From positions 1-42,416 of the forward strand of contig PESC01000028.1 of the NCBI GenBank assembly GCA_002929135.1: a stretch of DNA of 42,416 nt, given 5' to 3'. How positions within the stretch are numbered: the stretch's first letter is position 1; every line of letters begins with the position of its first letter. Made by a program: the position numbers and the translations under genes. This document shows, in pieces, positions 7,313 to 16,207 of this stretch. The stretch comes from Methylomonas sp. Lineage in GTDB: Bacteria > Pseudomonadota > Gammaproteobacteria > Methylococcales > Methylomonadaceae. The notes below the pieces were generated by a model. It saw only the letters and a program-made list of their open reading frames with translations, did not search any database and was not told the DNA's origin.

Positions 7313-8417
7313 TATCGAAGACATCATCGACGACCTGCGCCAGGGCAAAATGGTCATCATCATGGACGATGAAGACCGCGAGAATGAGGGCGACCTGGTG
7401 ATGGCCGCCGCATTCACCCGGCCCGAAGACGTCAATTTCATGGCTAAGTATGGCCGTGGCCTGATTTGCCTGACGCTGACCCGTGAGCGTTGCCAGCAAT
7501 TGCGTTTGCCGCTGATGGTCAGCGACAACCGGACGCCGTACACCACCAATTTCACGGTATCGATCGAAGCCGCCGAAGGCGTGACCACCGGCATTTCGGC
7601 CGCCGATCGTGCATTGACCATACAAAAAGCCGTCGCAGCCAATGCCCAGCCCGACGATCTGGTACAACCCGGCCACATTTTCCCGCTGATGGCGCAAGCC
7701 GGTGGCGTACTGCACCGAGCCGGACATACCGAAGCCGGTTGCGATCTGGCCCGGCTGGCGGGCGTGGAACCTGCGGCGGTGATCGTCGAAATTCTCAACG
7801 ATGACGGCACGATGGCCCGTCGCGCTGACCTGGAAGACTTCGCGGCCCGTCATCATCTGAAAATAGGCACCATCGCCGATCTGATTCACTACCGCATCCG
7901 CCATGAAAACACCCTGGAACGCATCAGTGAATGCCATTATCCGACCGAATTCGGCGATTTCCGCCTGTATGCCTATCAGGACAGAAACGACGACAACGTC
8001 CACCTGGCACTGGTCATGGGAGATGTCGCCGGTGACGAGCCGGTGCTGGTGCGCGTCCATGCCCGCAACTGGCTGGATGACGTGCTGTTCTCCAGACGCA
8101 GCGATTGCTCGCTGCCGGTACGCGATGCCATGAAACGCATTGCCGAGGCCGGACGCGGCGTGCTGGTGCTGATTCGCCAGAAAGATAACAACAAGTCGCT
8201 AGTCGAACTAATCCATGGCTATCAAATGATCGACCATGGTGTCAGACACATCGGCGACACCAGCGCCGATGCCGATTGGCGAACCACTGGCACCGGTTCT
8301 CGCATCCTGGCCGATCTGGGCGTTCATCGCTTGAAGGTGATGGGGGCGCAGAAAAAATATGTCGGTTTGTCGGGTTTCGAGCTGGAAGTGGTCGATTATG
8401 TCGATGCACCGGTCTGA
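7305..8417 (+). CDS. ribBA: 3,4-dihydroxy-2-butanone-4-phosphate synthase with degenerate GTP cyclohydrolase II domain
   Basis: Residues 1-200 form a complete RibB domain (IIMDDEDRENEGDLVMAA, TPYTTNFTVSIEAAEGVTTGISAADRA, HTEAGCDLARLAG) that makes the four-carbon riboflavin precursor from ribulose 5-phosphate. Residues 205-370 align with GTP cyclohydrolase II, but the zinc motif VHSEC...RCDC reads VHARN...RSDC: two of the three zinc cysteines are replaced (Asn255, Ser266; only Cys268 remains). The GTP-handling segment RQEGRGIGL is RQKDNNKSL. I therefore infer the second domain is catalytically dead, a situation known in RibBX-type proteins, and that an active RibA is encoded elsewhere. Confidence 0.93.
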   Translation: MNSIEDIIDDLRQGKMVIIMDDEDRENEGDLVMAAAFTRPEDVNFMAKYGRGLICLTLTRERCQQLRLPLMVSDNRTPYTTNFTVSIEAAEGVTTGISAADRALTIQKAVAANAQPDDLVQPGHIFPLMAQAGGVLHRAGHTEAGCDLARLAGVEPAAVIVEILNDDGTMARRADLEDFAARHHLKIGTIADLIHYRIRHENTLERISECHYPTEFGDFRLYAYQDRNDDNVHLALVMGDVAGDEPVLVRVHARNWLDDVLFSRRSDCSLPVRDAMKRIAEAGRGVLVLIRQKDNNKSLVELIHGYQMIDHGVRHIGDTSADADWRTTGTGSRILADLGVHRLKVMGAQKKYVGLSGFELEVVDYVDAPV

Positions 8418-8453
8418 CCGCTCGGACTGCCGACACCTGAATTCCGTCCGTTT

Positions 8454-8554
8454 AGGCTTCGGTCATAAATAACATCCCTGTCTATCGCCCTCACCCCAAC
8501 CCTCTCCCGAAGGGAGAGGGAGCAGAATGTGGATGTTATTTATGGCCGAATCCT
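8454..8554. repeat. MITE-like palindromic repeat, copy 1 (best preserved)
   Basis: The ends are inverted repeats of 24 nt with two mismatches: the left end contains TCGGTCATAAATAACATCC (8459-8477) and the right end is its complement at 8531-8554. The core has a perfect 9-bp hairpin, CCCTCTCCC-GAA-GGGAGAGGG (8500-8520). There is no T-tract, so it is not a typical terminator. Related copies lie at 15510-15626, 27944-28039 and perhaps about 21613-21692. It fills the ribBA-ribH gap. Confidence 0.8.
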
Positions 8555-8586
8555 TATTTTTGTTTCAATCCACAAAGGTAATTGCA

Positions 8587-9063
8587 ATGACCGCAGTCAA
8601 AACCATCGAAGGCCATTTTGCCGCGCAAGGCGGCAAATTCTGCATCGTATCGTCGCGTTTCAACAGTTTCATCGTCGAACAACTGGAAGGTGGCGCCATC
8701 GATACACTGGTGCGTCACGGCGCCGATAAAAACCACATCACCCTGGTCAAGGCACCCGGTGCCTTCGAGCTGCCCATGGTGGTGCAGCGCATCGCGGCCA
8801 GCAAAAGCTACGACGCCATCATTGCGCTGGGCGCTGTGATTCGCGGCGGCACCCCGCATTTCGAGTACGTCGCCGGTGAATGCGTCAAAGGCATTGCCCA
8901 TGTCGCCTTGCAGTACGACGTGCCGGTCAGCTTTGGCGTGTTGACGGTCGATACCCTGGAACAAGCCATCGAACGCGCTGGCACCAAGGCTGGCAACAAA
9001 GGCGCCGAAGCGGCATTGTCGGCCATCGAAATGTACAGTCTGTTCAATAACCTGGGCCGTTGA
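8587..9063 (+). CDS. ribH: 6,7-dimethyl-8-ribityllumazine synthase
   Basis: RibH condenses the pyrimidine intermediate with the RibB product to form the lumazine precursor, as an oligomeric capsid-like enzyme. The 158-aa protein contains [29 protein letters not shown] and [15 protein letters not shown], with the catalytic His in the last. I place the start at the ATG at 8587. A longer frame (8527) would be translated from the end of the upstream palindromic repeat and is not credible. The stop overlaps nusB (TGATGA). Confidence 0.96.
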   Translation: MTAVKTIEGHFAAQGGKFCIVSSRFNSFIVEQLEGGAIDTLVRHGADKNHITLVKAPGAFELPMVVQRIAASKSYDAIIALGAVIRGGTPHFEYVAGECVKGIAHVALQYDVPVSFGVLTVDTLEQAIERAGTKAGNKGAEAALSAIEMYSLFNNLGR

Positions 9064-9512
9064 TGAGTCAAGCAAAAACCAACGCCCGCCGCTGTGCGGT
9101 GCAGGCGCTCTATCAGTGGCAAATGTCGGGCGACAGTCTGAGCCGCATCGAAATTTATTTTCTGGAAGAAGACCATCTGAAAGGTGCGCAGAAAAGCTAT
9201 TTCAGCGAGATTTTTCATGGTGTTCCCGGGCAACTCGATGTCATCGACACCGCTTTAGCCGAGTTCACCGACCGGCCCATGGACAAAATCGACCCGGTGG
9301 AACGCGCCATTCTGCGAGTGGGCGCCTATGAACTGATCTACCGCCTGGAGACGCCTTACCGCGTCATCATCAACGAGGCGGTCAATCTGGCAAAGGCCTT
9401 CGGCGCCGAAGGTAGCCATAAATACGTCAATGGCATACTCGACAAAGTGGCGCAAAAACAACGTGCAGTGGAAATCGCGGCAAAAGCCAAATCAAAGGGA
9501 GAAAACGAGTAA
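9063..9512 (+). CDS. nusB: Transcription antitermination protein NusB
   Basis: NusB binds boxA RNA with NusE/S10 to keep RNA polymerase processive in rRNA operons. The 149-aa all-helical protein shows ARRCAVQALYQWQMSG at the N-terminus and VERAILRVGAYELIYR...PYRVIINEAVNLAKAFG..HKYVNGILDKVA in the C-terminal half, the standard family motifs. It overlaps the ribH stop and its own stop overlaps the thiL start (TAATG), so translation is coupled along the operon. Confidence 0.96.
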   Translation: MSQAKTNARRCAVQALYQWQMSGDSLSRIEIYFLEEDHLKGAQKSYFSEIFHGVPGQLDVIDTALAEFTDRPMDKIDPVERAILRVGAYELIYRLETPYRVIINEAVNLAKAFGAEGSHKYVNGILDKVAQKQRAVEIAAKAKSKGENE

Positions 9513-10450
9513 TGGCACTGGCAGAGTTCGATCTGATTCGACGCTATTTCGCGGCTCAGACACCGCAACATCCGTTCAACCGTCTGGGCATAGGTGACGA
9601 CTGTGCGCTGATCGATGTACCGGCGGACAGCGAACTCGTCGTATCGATCGACACCATGGTCGAGAACGTGCATTTTTTCGCCGATGTCGATCCCGAAGCC
9701 CTGGGCCACAAGCTGCTGGCCGTCAATCTCAGCGATCTGGCCGCCATGGGCGCCGAGCCGTTTGCCGTCATGCTGGCACTGACCTTGCCACGGGTCGATG
9801 AAGCCTGGCTGGCCGCCTTTGCCCGAGGCTTTCTCAGCCTGGCGAAACAGTATCGGGTCGACTTGATCGGCGGCGACACCACGGCTGGCCCATTGACATT
9901 GACGGCCCAGGTCATGGGCATCGTACCCAAAGGCAAGGCCATGAAACGCAGTGCAGCGCGTGTCGGCGATTTGATCTATGTATCCGGGCCTTTGGGCGGT
10001 GCCGGATTGGGGTTAAAGATCAAACAGGGTGCATACGCCTGTGACAACGCCGTCGTTGCCATCGACAGCCTGGAACGGCCCAGACCGCGCGTCGAACTGG
10101 GCCTGGCAATCCGCGACATCGCCCACGCCTGCATCGATATTTCCGATGGCCTCGCTGCCGATCTCGGTCACATCCTGACCTCCAGCCAGGTCGGCGCCTG
10201 CCTGGACTGGGATGGCCTGCCACTACCCCACGCGGTGCGCCAGTACGTCAGGCAGACCGGCGACTGGCAGATGCCGATCACCACGGGCGACGACTACGAA
10301 CTGTGTTTTACGGTGCCGCCGGGTGTCATGCTGAAAATTCCGGTTGGCTGTCAATGCATCGGCGCCATTGAAGCCGAACCCGGCCTGCGCATTCGTCGCG
10401 AAGGTCAGTTATTCAAACTGGAGACACGCGGTTTTGAGCATTTTGCTTAA
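9512..10450 (+). CDS. thiL: Thiamine-monophosphate kinase
   Basis: ThiL phosphorylates thiamine monophosphate to the active cofactor thiamine diphosphate. The 312-aa PurM/AIR-synthase-fold protein has LGIGDDCALIDV, VVSIDTMVENVHFF, NLSDLAAMGAEPFAVMLAL, DLIGGDTTAGPL and a second-half ACIDISDGLAADLGHI motif, so nucleotide and metal sites look intact. The start overlaps the nusB stop, and its last codons overlap the proposed start of pgpA. Confidence 0.95.
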   Translation: MALAEFDLIRRYFAAQTPQHPFNRLGIGDDCALIDVPADSELVVSIDTMVENVHFFADVDPEALGHKLLAVNLSDLAAMGAEPFAVMLALTLPRVDEAWLAAFARGFLSLAKQYRVDLIGGDTTAGPLTLTAQVMGIVPKGKAMKRSAARVGDLIYVSGPLGGAGLGLKIKQGAYACDNAVVAIDSLERPRPRVELGLAIRDIAHACIDISDGLAADLGHILTSSQVGACLDWDGLPLPHAVRQYVRQTGDWQMPITTGDDYELCFTVPPGVMLKIPVGCQCIGAIEAEPGLRIRREGQLFKLETRGFEHFA

Positions 10451-10931
10451 GAAACATTACGGCAACAGCCGCCTGACGGCAGGGCAAATCCTGCGCGACC
10501 CGGTGTTGTTTCTTGCCTTCGGCTTCGGCAGCGGCCTGCTACGGAAAATGCCGGGAACCTTCGGCACGCTGGCAGCCGTACCGCTTTATGCGGCCTTGAT
10601 TCAATTCGGCGACGCGACATACCTCGTGGTGACTTTGTTGGGCATGGGATTCGGCATTGCGATTTGCGACCGGGCAGCGGAAAAACTGCAAGAGCATGAC
10701 TATGGCGGCATCGTCTGGGATGAAATTGTCGGCTTCCTGATTACGATGATAGGCCTGCCTTTCAGTTGGCAGACATTACTGGGCGGCTTTGCCTTGTTCC
10801 GCCTGTTCGACATTGTGAAACCTTGGCCGATCGGCTGGCTGGATCGTCATGTCCATGGCGGAATGGGCATCATGCTGGATGACATCGTCGCAGGTGTGCT
10901 GGCTGCTATTACGTTGAGGTTGATTGTTTAA
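10434..10931 (+). CDS. pgpA: Phosphatidylglycerophosphatase A
   Basis: PgpA removes phosphate from phosphatidylglycerophosphate in the inner membrane to make phosphatidylglycerol. Motifs are FGSGLLRKMPGTFGTLAAVPLY and CDRAAEKLQEHDYGGIVWDEIVGFLIT, followed by FALFRLFDIVKPWPIGWLD; three to four hydrophobic segments fit a membrane enzyme. No ATG lies at a sensible position. The TTG at 10434 has a GGAG 10 nt upstream and gives 165 aa, a normal length; TTG 10443 is an alternative. The frame extending upstream to 10344 is buried in thiL and unlikely. It ends the riboflavin/nusB/thiL operon and converges on tolC. Confidence 0.92.
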   Translation: MSILLKKHYGNSRLTAGQILRDPVLFLAFGFGSGLLRKMPGTFGTLAAVPLYAALIQFGDATYLVVTLLGMGFGIAICDRAAEKLQEHDYGGIVWDEIVGFLITMIGLPFSWQTLLGGFALFRLFDIVKPWPIGWLDRHVHGGMGIMLDDIVAGVLAAITLRLIV

Positions 10932-11054
10932 CCCCGCATTTAAGTGATATCGCAACTCAATAAAGCCGGTTACCGGATTTCTGCCGCAGTGATAGCTCAA
11001 TTGAAAAATGGACGGTGATGAAGGTTTCTCGTTTCCAGGCTTTGCGGTATCCCG

Positions 11055-12374
11055 TCAGTTTTGCAAATACTCGTTGACCTGTTGAATATCGACTTCGCTC
11101 AAACTGCCCGAGGCTTCCTTGAGCCGAACGCCGTTGATCAGGTAATCGTAGCGGCTGCGGGCGTATTCGCTTTTGGCTCTGTACAAATTGCGCTGGACTT
11201 CCAGCAGATTAACCATGGTGCGGGTACCGGCTTCGAAACCAGCTTCGGCGGCAGCTAAGGCTTTTTCTGCCGAGCGGGTGTTGGCTTCCAGCGCGTTGAT
11301 GCGATTGATGCTGGTGATGATGGCGCGATAACTGTCCTTGACCGTGCGATCGACATTGCGCCTGACCTTGACCAAATCCTCTTTGGCCGCCGCGTACTGA
11401 AATTCGGCCTGCCGGGTTCTTGAAACAGTGCCACCGCCTTCGAAAATCGGCAGGTTGACCTGCAAGCCAAACGACTGGTTGTCACCTCGGAAACCGAACT
11501 CGTTACCATTGTCCATCTGGCGATACTGCGCTACCAAATCCAGCGTTGGCAGGTGTCGGGCCTGTTGTAGATCGATGTTTTTACGGATCAGTTCGGTCTG
11601 ATTGATTTGCGCAACGATGGTGAAGTTGTTGCTTTCAGCGGTGTTGACCCAGGCCGAAATGTCTTCGGGCATGGGCATCATCAGCGGAATTTCGTTACGC
11701 AGCCGTTTCAGCTCTGCGGCGTGGTCGCCCACGATTTCGCGCAACACCTCCTTGCTGCTGTCGACCCGGTTTTCGCTTTCTATGACGTTGGCATAGGCAT
11801 TGTCGAATGCCGCCTGCGCCTCGTAGACATCGGTAATGGCCACCAGGCCGACCTCGAAGCGTTGTTTGGCCTGTTCGAGCTGTTTTTCGATGGCTCTGTG
11901 TTCGGCTTTTTTGAACGACACATCGTCTTCTGCCGCCAGGATATTGAAATACGCCTGCACCGTGCGGGTTATCAGGCTTTGTTGCTGGGCCTGGAATTGT
12001 GCTTCGGCCTGGGCAATCTGGTTATCGGAGCGGTCGAGTTGTATCCAGTGCGCCCAGTTGAATACGGGCTGCACCAGATTGATGCTCAATGCGCTGTCCC
12101 AGTAGTGCTGAATCGGCTGGAGACCGAATATGGTGAAGCCTTCGCGGATATTTTCCAGGCGGTTGCGGTTACTGGAGGCGCTGAAATCCAGCTTGGGCAG
12201 CATTTGCGCAATGCTTTGCGAGCGCACTTCCGACACCGCTGATTGATTGATGTCGCTGCTTTTGTAGGTTGGATCGTTATCCAGCGCCAGACGATAGATT
12301 TGCAACAAATCCTCGGCGTAAGCAGGCGTCAGTGCCATAGCCGCTAGCAGCAGCGTCGCCATCGGTTTTATCAT
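11055..12374 (-). CDS. tolC: TolC-family outer membrane efflux protein
   Basis: TolC forms a trimeric outer-membrane channel and periplasmic tunnel for type I secretion and multidrug efflux. The 439-aa protein has a signal peptide (MIKPMATLLLAAMALTPAYA, mature ED...) and two repeated OEP halves with long coiled-coil helices: AEDLLQIYRLALDNDPTY, QRFEVGLVAITDVYEAQAAFDNA and the equivalent second-half AGFEAGTRTMVNLLEVQRNLYRAKSEYARSRYDYLI. I chose the ATG at 12374, directly before the leader; an upstream ATG at 12413 would add 13 residues before it. It stands alone, divergent from galU. No adaptor or pump gene is adjacent. Confidence 0.92.
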   Translation of the reverse strand: MIKPMATLLLAAMALTPAYAEDLLQIYRLALDNDPTYKSSDINQSAVSEVRSQSIAQMLPKLDFSASSNRNRLENIREGFTIFGLQPIQHYWDSALSINLVQPVFNWAHWIQLDRSDNQIAQAEAQFQAQQQSLITRTVQAYFNILAAEDDVSFKKAEHRAIEKQLEQAKQRFEVGLVAITDVYEAQAAFDNAYANVIESENRVDSSKEVLREIVGDHAAELKRLRNEIPLMMPMPEDISAWVNTAESNNFTIVAQINQTELIRKNIDLQQARHLPTLDLVAQYRQMDNGNEFGFRGDNQSFGLQVNLPIFEGGGTVSRTRQAEFQYAAAKEDLVKVRRNVDRTVKDSYRAIITSINRINALEANTRSAEKALAAAEAGFEAGTRTMVNLLEVQRNLYRAKSEYARSRYDYLINGVRLKEASGSLSEVDIQQVNEYLQN

Positions 12375-12522
12375 GGTGATGTCTCGTGGGGAGAAGATAA
12401 GCATAGAAACCATTATCGCCTAAAATACAGACACTTCGGCTGCTTCATTTAAGCACCGTGTAAGGTTAGGCAACGAAGCTCGATTCGTCAAAATTCCAAG
12501 ACAACAACCTAAAAGAGGCTTT

Positions 12523-13404
12523 ATGACGCAAAAAGTAACGAAAGCGGTTTTCCCGGTCGCCGGTTTAGGCACACGATCGTTGCCGGCCACCAAGGCGGTT
12601 GCCAAGGAAATGCTGCCGGTGGTGGATAAACCCCTGATTCAATACGCCGTGGAAGAGGCTGTCGCCGCCGGTATCGACACCATGATCTTCGTCACCGGGC
12701 GCAACAAAAATTCGATTCCCGATCATTTCGACAAATCCTATGAGTTGGAAAAAGAGCTGGAAAAAAGCGGCAAGACCGAATTGCTGAAAATGCTGCGCGA
12801 ATTATTGCCAGCGCATGTGTCATGCGTTTTCGTGCGTCAGGCCGAAGCCCTGGGGCTGGGCCATGCCGTGCATTGCGCCAAACCCGTCGTCGGCAACGAA
12901 CCCTTTGCGGTGATTTTGCCCGATGACCTCATCGAAGACGGCCAGCGTGGCTGCATGAAACAGATGGTCGAACTATTCGATAAACAGCAAAGCAGTGTGC
13001 TGGGTGTCGAGCGGGTCGATCCGTCTGAAACTCACAAATACGGCATCGTCGAACATACCGCCGTGGCGCCGCGCGTGGGTCGCTTGCAATCCATCGTCGA
13101 AAAACCCAAGCCTGAGGTGGCGCCTTCCAACATCGCGGTCGTCGGGCGCTACATCCTGACCCCCGCCATTTTCGAAAAAATCGAAAATACCGGACGCGGT
13201 GCCGGTGGCGAAATTCAACTGACCGACGCCATTGCCGCACTGATGCAGGACGAAACCGTGCTGTCGTATGAATTCGAAGGCAAACGCTACGATTGCGGCT
13301 CGAAGTTCGGCTTCCTGCTGGCCAATGTCGAATACGGTTTGCTGCATCCTGAAATCAAGGCGGAATTTGCCGCTTACCTGCAACAGCGCGTCGTAAACAT
13401 CTGA
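12523..13404 (+). CDS. galU: UTP-glucose-1-phosphate uridylyltransferase
   Basis: GalU makes UDP-glucose, the donor for envelope polysaccharides and trehalose or osmolyte synthesis. The 293-aa protein begins with the nucleotide-binding signature [39 protein letters not shown]. It also has the typical [32 protein letters not shown] segment and a late [20 protein letters not shown]. An AAAAGAGG Shine-Dalgarno element precedes the ATG. A large palindrome follows the gene. Confidence 0.96.
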   Translation: MTQKVTKAVFPVAGLGTRSLPATKAVAKEMLPVVDKPLIQYAVEEAVAAGIDTMIFVTGRNKNSIPDHFDKSYELEKELEKSGKTELLKMLRELLPAHVSCVFVRQAEALGLGHAVHCAKPVVGNEPFAVILPDDLIEDGQRGCMKQMVELFDKQQSSVLGVERVDPSETHKYGIVEHTAVAPRVGRLQSIVEKPKPEVAPSNIAVVGRYILTPAIFEKIENTGRGAGGEIQLTDAIAALMQDETVLSYEFEGKRYDCGSKFGFLLANVEYGLLHPEIKAEFAAYLQQRVVNI

Positions 13405-13414
13405 CCGTTTTTAC

Positions 13415-13470
13415 GATGCCGGGTCGTTTCGAAGCCGCATCGCTTCGAAACGACCCGAAAGCCCGGCATC
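13415..13470. repeat. Large nested palindrome downstream of galU
   Basis: A perfect 15-bp stem (GGGTCGTTTCGAAGC, 13421-13435, with GCTTCGAAACGACCC, 13442-13456) around a 6-nt loop is nested inside a second pairing of GATGCC (13415-13420) with GGCATC (13465-13470). There is no T-run on either strand, so it is not a classic rho-independent terminator. It may still stabilise the 3' end of the galU transcript or be a REP-like element. Confidence 0.65.
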
Positions 13471-13545
13471 CCATAAAAAAGAAATTTTCCCATGACGGTC
13501 GCCCGGCTTCGTCCCGATAATGGCCGGTTTTTCCCCGGTGCCCGC

Positions 13546-14865
13546 ATGAGCCTGCGTTATCAAATCCTTTATCGCATTCTGCTGTCGTTCACCGTTATTC
13601 TGATATTGGGCGGCGCAATGGCCATCTGGCATGCCCGCCATTCTGTCGCCAAGGAAGTCGATGCCTCGATTCATCTGGCCCTCCAGATCATTTCCTTAGG
13701 TATCGCCGAGGTGCCCAATGTCCAGCAGATCGACGATCTTTCCCGCTTCAAGGCCTTGCGTCAAACCCGGCATCTGAATATCGAAGTCGTCAAGGCCAAT
13801 GGCGAACGCCTGCATTTCGTCGGTGAAGATACGCCCATCGACCCACAAACCCTGCCACCTGCCTGGTTCACCCGACTGGTAAAAAGCGACTACCCGAAAG
13901 TCGAACGCCGTATCGAAACCCAGGACGGCGAATCGGTAACCCTGGTCATCAGCGCACAGCCCATGGATGAAATCACCGAAGTGTGGGAAGAAAGTGTCGC
14001 CTTTTTCGCTTCGATTTCATTGTTGACCTTACTGACCTTTCTGTTCGTCAACCTGGTATTCAATAAGTCATTGCAATCCATAGAGCGCATCGTAACCACC
14101 CTGCGCATCGTCGAAACCGGCGACTACAGCCAGCAATTGCCGCCCTTCCAAACCACCGAATTCGACGACATTGCCAATGCAATCAATCACATGACTGCCG
14201 AGCTGGAAAGAACGCGCCTGGAAAATCGGGCGCTCACCCAAAATTCGCTGGTGATACAGGAAGACGAGCGACAAAGACTGTCGCAGGAACTCCACGACGA
14301 ATTCGGCCAGTCGCTGACCGCCATCAAAGTCATGGCAGTAACCGCAGGCCACAAGCAGCCCGACAATCAAAAAATCACCCAGGCCATTGCCGAAATTTGC
14401 GATCACCTGATGAGCGTCGTCCGCTCCATGATGCAGCAACTGCACCCCCTGGTGCTGACCGAACTGGGCCTGAAAGCCACGCTGGAAGACACGGTCAATC
14501 GCTGGTCCGAGCGCAACCCCGAACTCGAATTGCGCATTGCTTGCAGCGATGAGGTCGACATGCTCGATAAAACCATCGTGATCCAGGTGTTCCGCGTCAT
14601 TCAGGAATGCCTCACCAATGTCGTCCGCCATGCAGGGGCCAAACAGGTCGACATCGCCGTATCATTATCCGGCGATAACCCGGCCCGCTTGATGCTGAGG
14701 GTGCGCGACGATGGCCGGGGCTGCGACTTGTCGACCGTTACTCAAGGCTTTGGATTACGCGGCATGAAAGAGCGCATCAAATCGCTGGACGGCAACGTCA
14801 GCATTCAATCCAGCCCGGGAGCGGGCATGAGCATAGAAGCATGGGTTCCGGTTTTTTATGAATAA
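13546..14865 (+). CDS. Membrane sensor histidine kinase, NarX/UhpB-like (HisKA_3)
   Basis: A 439-aa inner-membrane sensor. Two transmembrane segments (about residues 8-28 and 150-172) flank a periplasmic sensing region of about 120 aa. A HAMP linker, a short coiled coil and a HisKA_3 dimerisation domain follow, with the phospho-acceptor H-box ERQRLSQELHDEFGQSL (His250). The HATPase_c domain includes QECLTNVVRHA and RDDGRGCDLSTVTQGFGLRGMKERI. The ligand is unknown. A start 18 codons upstream (13492) is possible; I prefer 13546 because it begins directly before the first membrane helix. It overlaps the response regulator gene by 8 nt, so the two form one signalling pair. Confidence 0.9.
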   Translation: MSLRYQILYRILLSFTVILILGGAMAIWHARHSVAKEVDASIHLALQIISLGIAEVPNVQQIDDLSRFKALRQTRHLNIEVVKANGERLHFVGEDTPIDPQTLPPAWFTRLVKSDYPKVERRIETQDGESVTLVISAQPMDEITEVWEESVAFFASISLLTLLTFLFVNLVFNKSLQSIERIVTTLRIVETGDYSQQLPPFQTTEFDDIANAINHMTAELERTRLENRALTQNSLVIQEDERQRLSQELHDEFGQSLTAIKVMAVTAGHKQPDNQKITQAIAEICDHLMSVVRSMMQQLHPLVLTELGLKATLEDTVNRWSERNPELELRIACSDEVDMLDKTIVIQVFRVIQECLTNVVRHAGAKQVDIAVSLSGDNPARLMLRVRDDGRGCDLSTVTQGFGLRGMKERIKSLDGNVSIQSSPGAGMSIEAWVPVFYE

Positions 14866-15499
14866 AATCAGCATCATATTGGTTGATGATCACCTGGTGG
14901 TACGCGCCGGTTTCAAAATGCTGTTATCGGCTGGCGACAGGATAGACGTCATCGCCGAAGCCTCGCGCGGCGAACAGGCCATTCAGCTTTACCAGGAACA
15001 GCAACCCGACATCGTGGTGATGGATTTATCCATGCCCGGCATCGGCGGCCTGGAAACCATCCGACGGATTTTGCAGCGCGACGACAAGGCGCGGATTCTG
15101 GTATTCAGCGTGCATCACGAACAGGTGTACGTCAGCCGCGCCCTGGACGCCGGTGCCCGAGGCTACATCACCAAGAACAGTGCGCCGGAAATTCTGGTGG
15201 AGGCCATCGAGTCCATCATGCGGGGCGATGTTTATGTCGAACAGGCACTGAAAAAACACGCCGAAGAAACCCAGGCGCCGCACGACTGCCAGGACATCAT
15301 CAGCGGTTTTTCAGCGCGGGAATTCGATGTGTTCGTGCTGCTGGCCAGTGGTCTGACCGTGCATAAAATTGCCGATCAACTCTGCCTGGGCCAAAAGACC
15401 GTGGCCAATTACGCCACGCAGATCAAGAAAAAACTCCAGGTCGACACCGTGACCGAACTGGCGCACATTGCGGTGAACCTGGGTGTACTGCAACGGTGA
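14858..15499 (+). CDS. NarL/UvrY-type response regulator
   Basis: A 213-aa DNA-binding response regulator. The receiver domain shows the acidic pair Asp10-Asp11, phospho-acceptor Asp56 (VVMDLSMPG) and the conserved Lys in GYITKNSAPE. The C-terminal LuxR-type HTH reads FSAREFDVFVLLASGLTVHKIADQLCLGQKTVANYATQIKKKL. It is the partner of the adjacent sensor kinase. UvrY/GacA-like members often control carbon storage small RNAs, but the resemblance here is to the whole NarL class, so targets remain unknown. Confidence 0.92.
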   Translation: MNKISIILVDDHLVVRAGFKMLLSAGDRIDVIAEASRGEQAIQLYQEQQPDIVVMDLSMPGIGGLETIRRILQRDDKARILVFSVHHEQVYVSRALDAGARGYITKNSAPEILVEAIESIMRGDVYVEQALKKHAEETQAPHDCQDIISGFSAREFDVFVLLASGLTVHKIADQLCLGQKTVANYATQIKKKLQVDTVTELAHIAVNLGVLQR

Positions 15500-15509
15500 G
15501 CGTGGTTTC

Positions 15510-15626
15510 CGGAATCAGTCACCGCATGCACGGCCCTGTCTATCGCCCTCACCCCAGCCGGAGGGGAGAGCGAAGCGAGGGGGGCGAAGCCGAGGATAAT
15601 GTGGAGGTTATTTACGACCGAATCCT
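15510..15626. repeat. MITE-like palindromic repeat, copy 2
   Basis: The right end (GGTTATTTACGACCGAATCC, 15606-15625) matches the right inverted repeat of the copy at 8454. The core shares CCCTGTCTATCGCCCTCACCCCA with that copy, then carries an extra GC-rich stretch. The left end is strongly decayed, with only GGAATCAGTCA at 15511-15521 resembling it. It fills the gap between the response regulator and the DUF2721 gene. Confidence 0.6.
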
Positions 15627-15644
15627 AAACATATTATCGGCAGC

Positions 15645-16072
15645 TCAGGGTTTGTCTCGGCGCATTTGAATGCTGCCGGTTGCCAGCGCAATTTCCCGTA
15701 AAAAACACAGCAGCCCCAGCACCAGAGCCAGCATGGCCACGACGAATGCAAGTGCAACGGCATCCGCTATATCCACCCGCACCTCGACCCCGATGAACAA
15801 CAGTGCAATCGACAGGCAGACACAGAGTGCCGACAGCCAATGGCGCGGCGTATCCATAGCGCACGCAGCCATAGCGTATACATTTCGCGCGCCTGATTGC
15901 TGCCTTGCTGACATTCGCCCTGTTCGCCGAGTTTGCGGAAACGGTCGATCGCCCGGCCAAGGCGGTTGGTCAGCACACTGAGAATGGAGCCTATGCCGGT
16001 CAGCAGAAACACCGGAGCTACAGCTTGTTGAATGGCGTGAGCCACGGTTGGAATGTCGTTCAAGTTGTCCAT
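15645..16072 (-). pseudogene. DUF2721-family membrane protein, frameshifted
   Basis: The N-terminal half in one frame starts at the ATG at 16072 (MDNLNDIPTVAHAIQQAV, then VFLLTGIGSILSVLTNRLGRAIDRFRKL, to RALWIRRAI). The C-terminal half continues in another frame (WLSALCVCLSIALLFIGVEV, then ALAFVVAMLALVLGLLCFLREIALATGSIQMRR, stop at 15645). Together they reconstitute a normal small three-helix DUF2721 protein, so one base appears lost near 15837-15846, at the ATTGG of RRAI|W. The rest is intact and uneroded, which suggests either a very recent mutation or a sequencing error. Function of the family is unknown. Confidence 0.7.
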
Positions 16073-16207
16073 GGTCGTCCGCTGGAAAATGGTTAAACAA
16101 TGATGGCTGGCACGGCAGCCATGACCGGTATCGGCGACGGGGCATTGTGTGCTTGCGGCCTGCTGGGTCGGCCTGTATCGTTGCCGCAAAAACTCACATT
16201 ACATCCC

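Noticed and set aside
8500-8520. Rho-independent terminator after ribBA
   Set aside because: The 9-bp hairpin is strong but no T-run follows; it is better explained as the core of the repeated element.
11607-12242. Plus-strand frame opposite tolC
   Set aside because: An antisense shadow caused by codon bias; TolC is complete on the minus strand.
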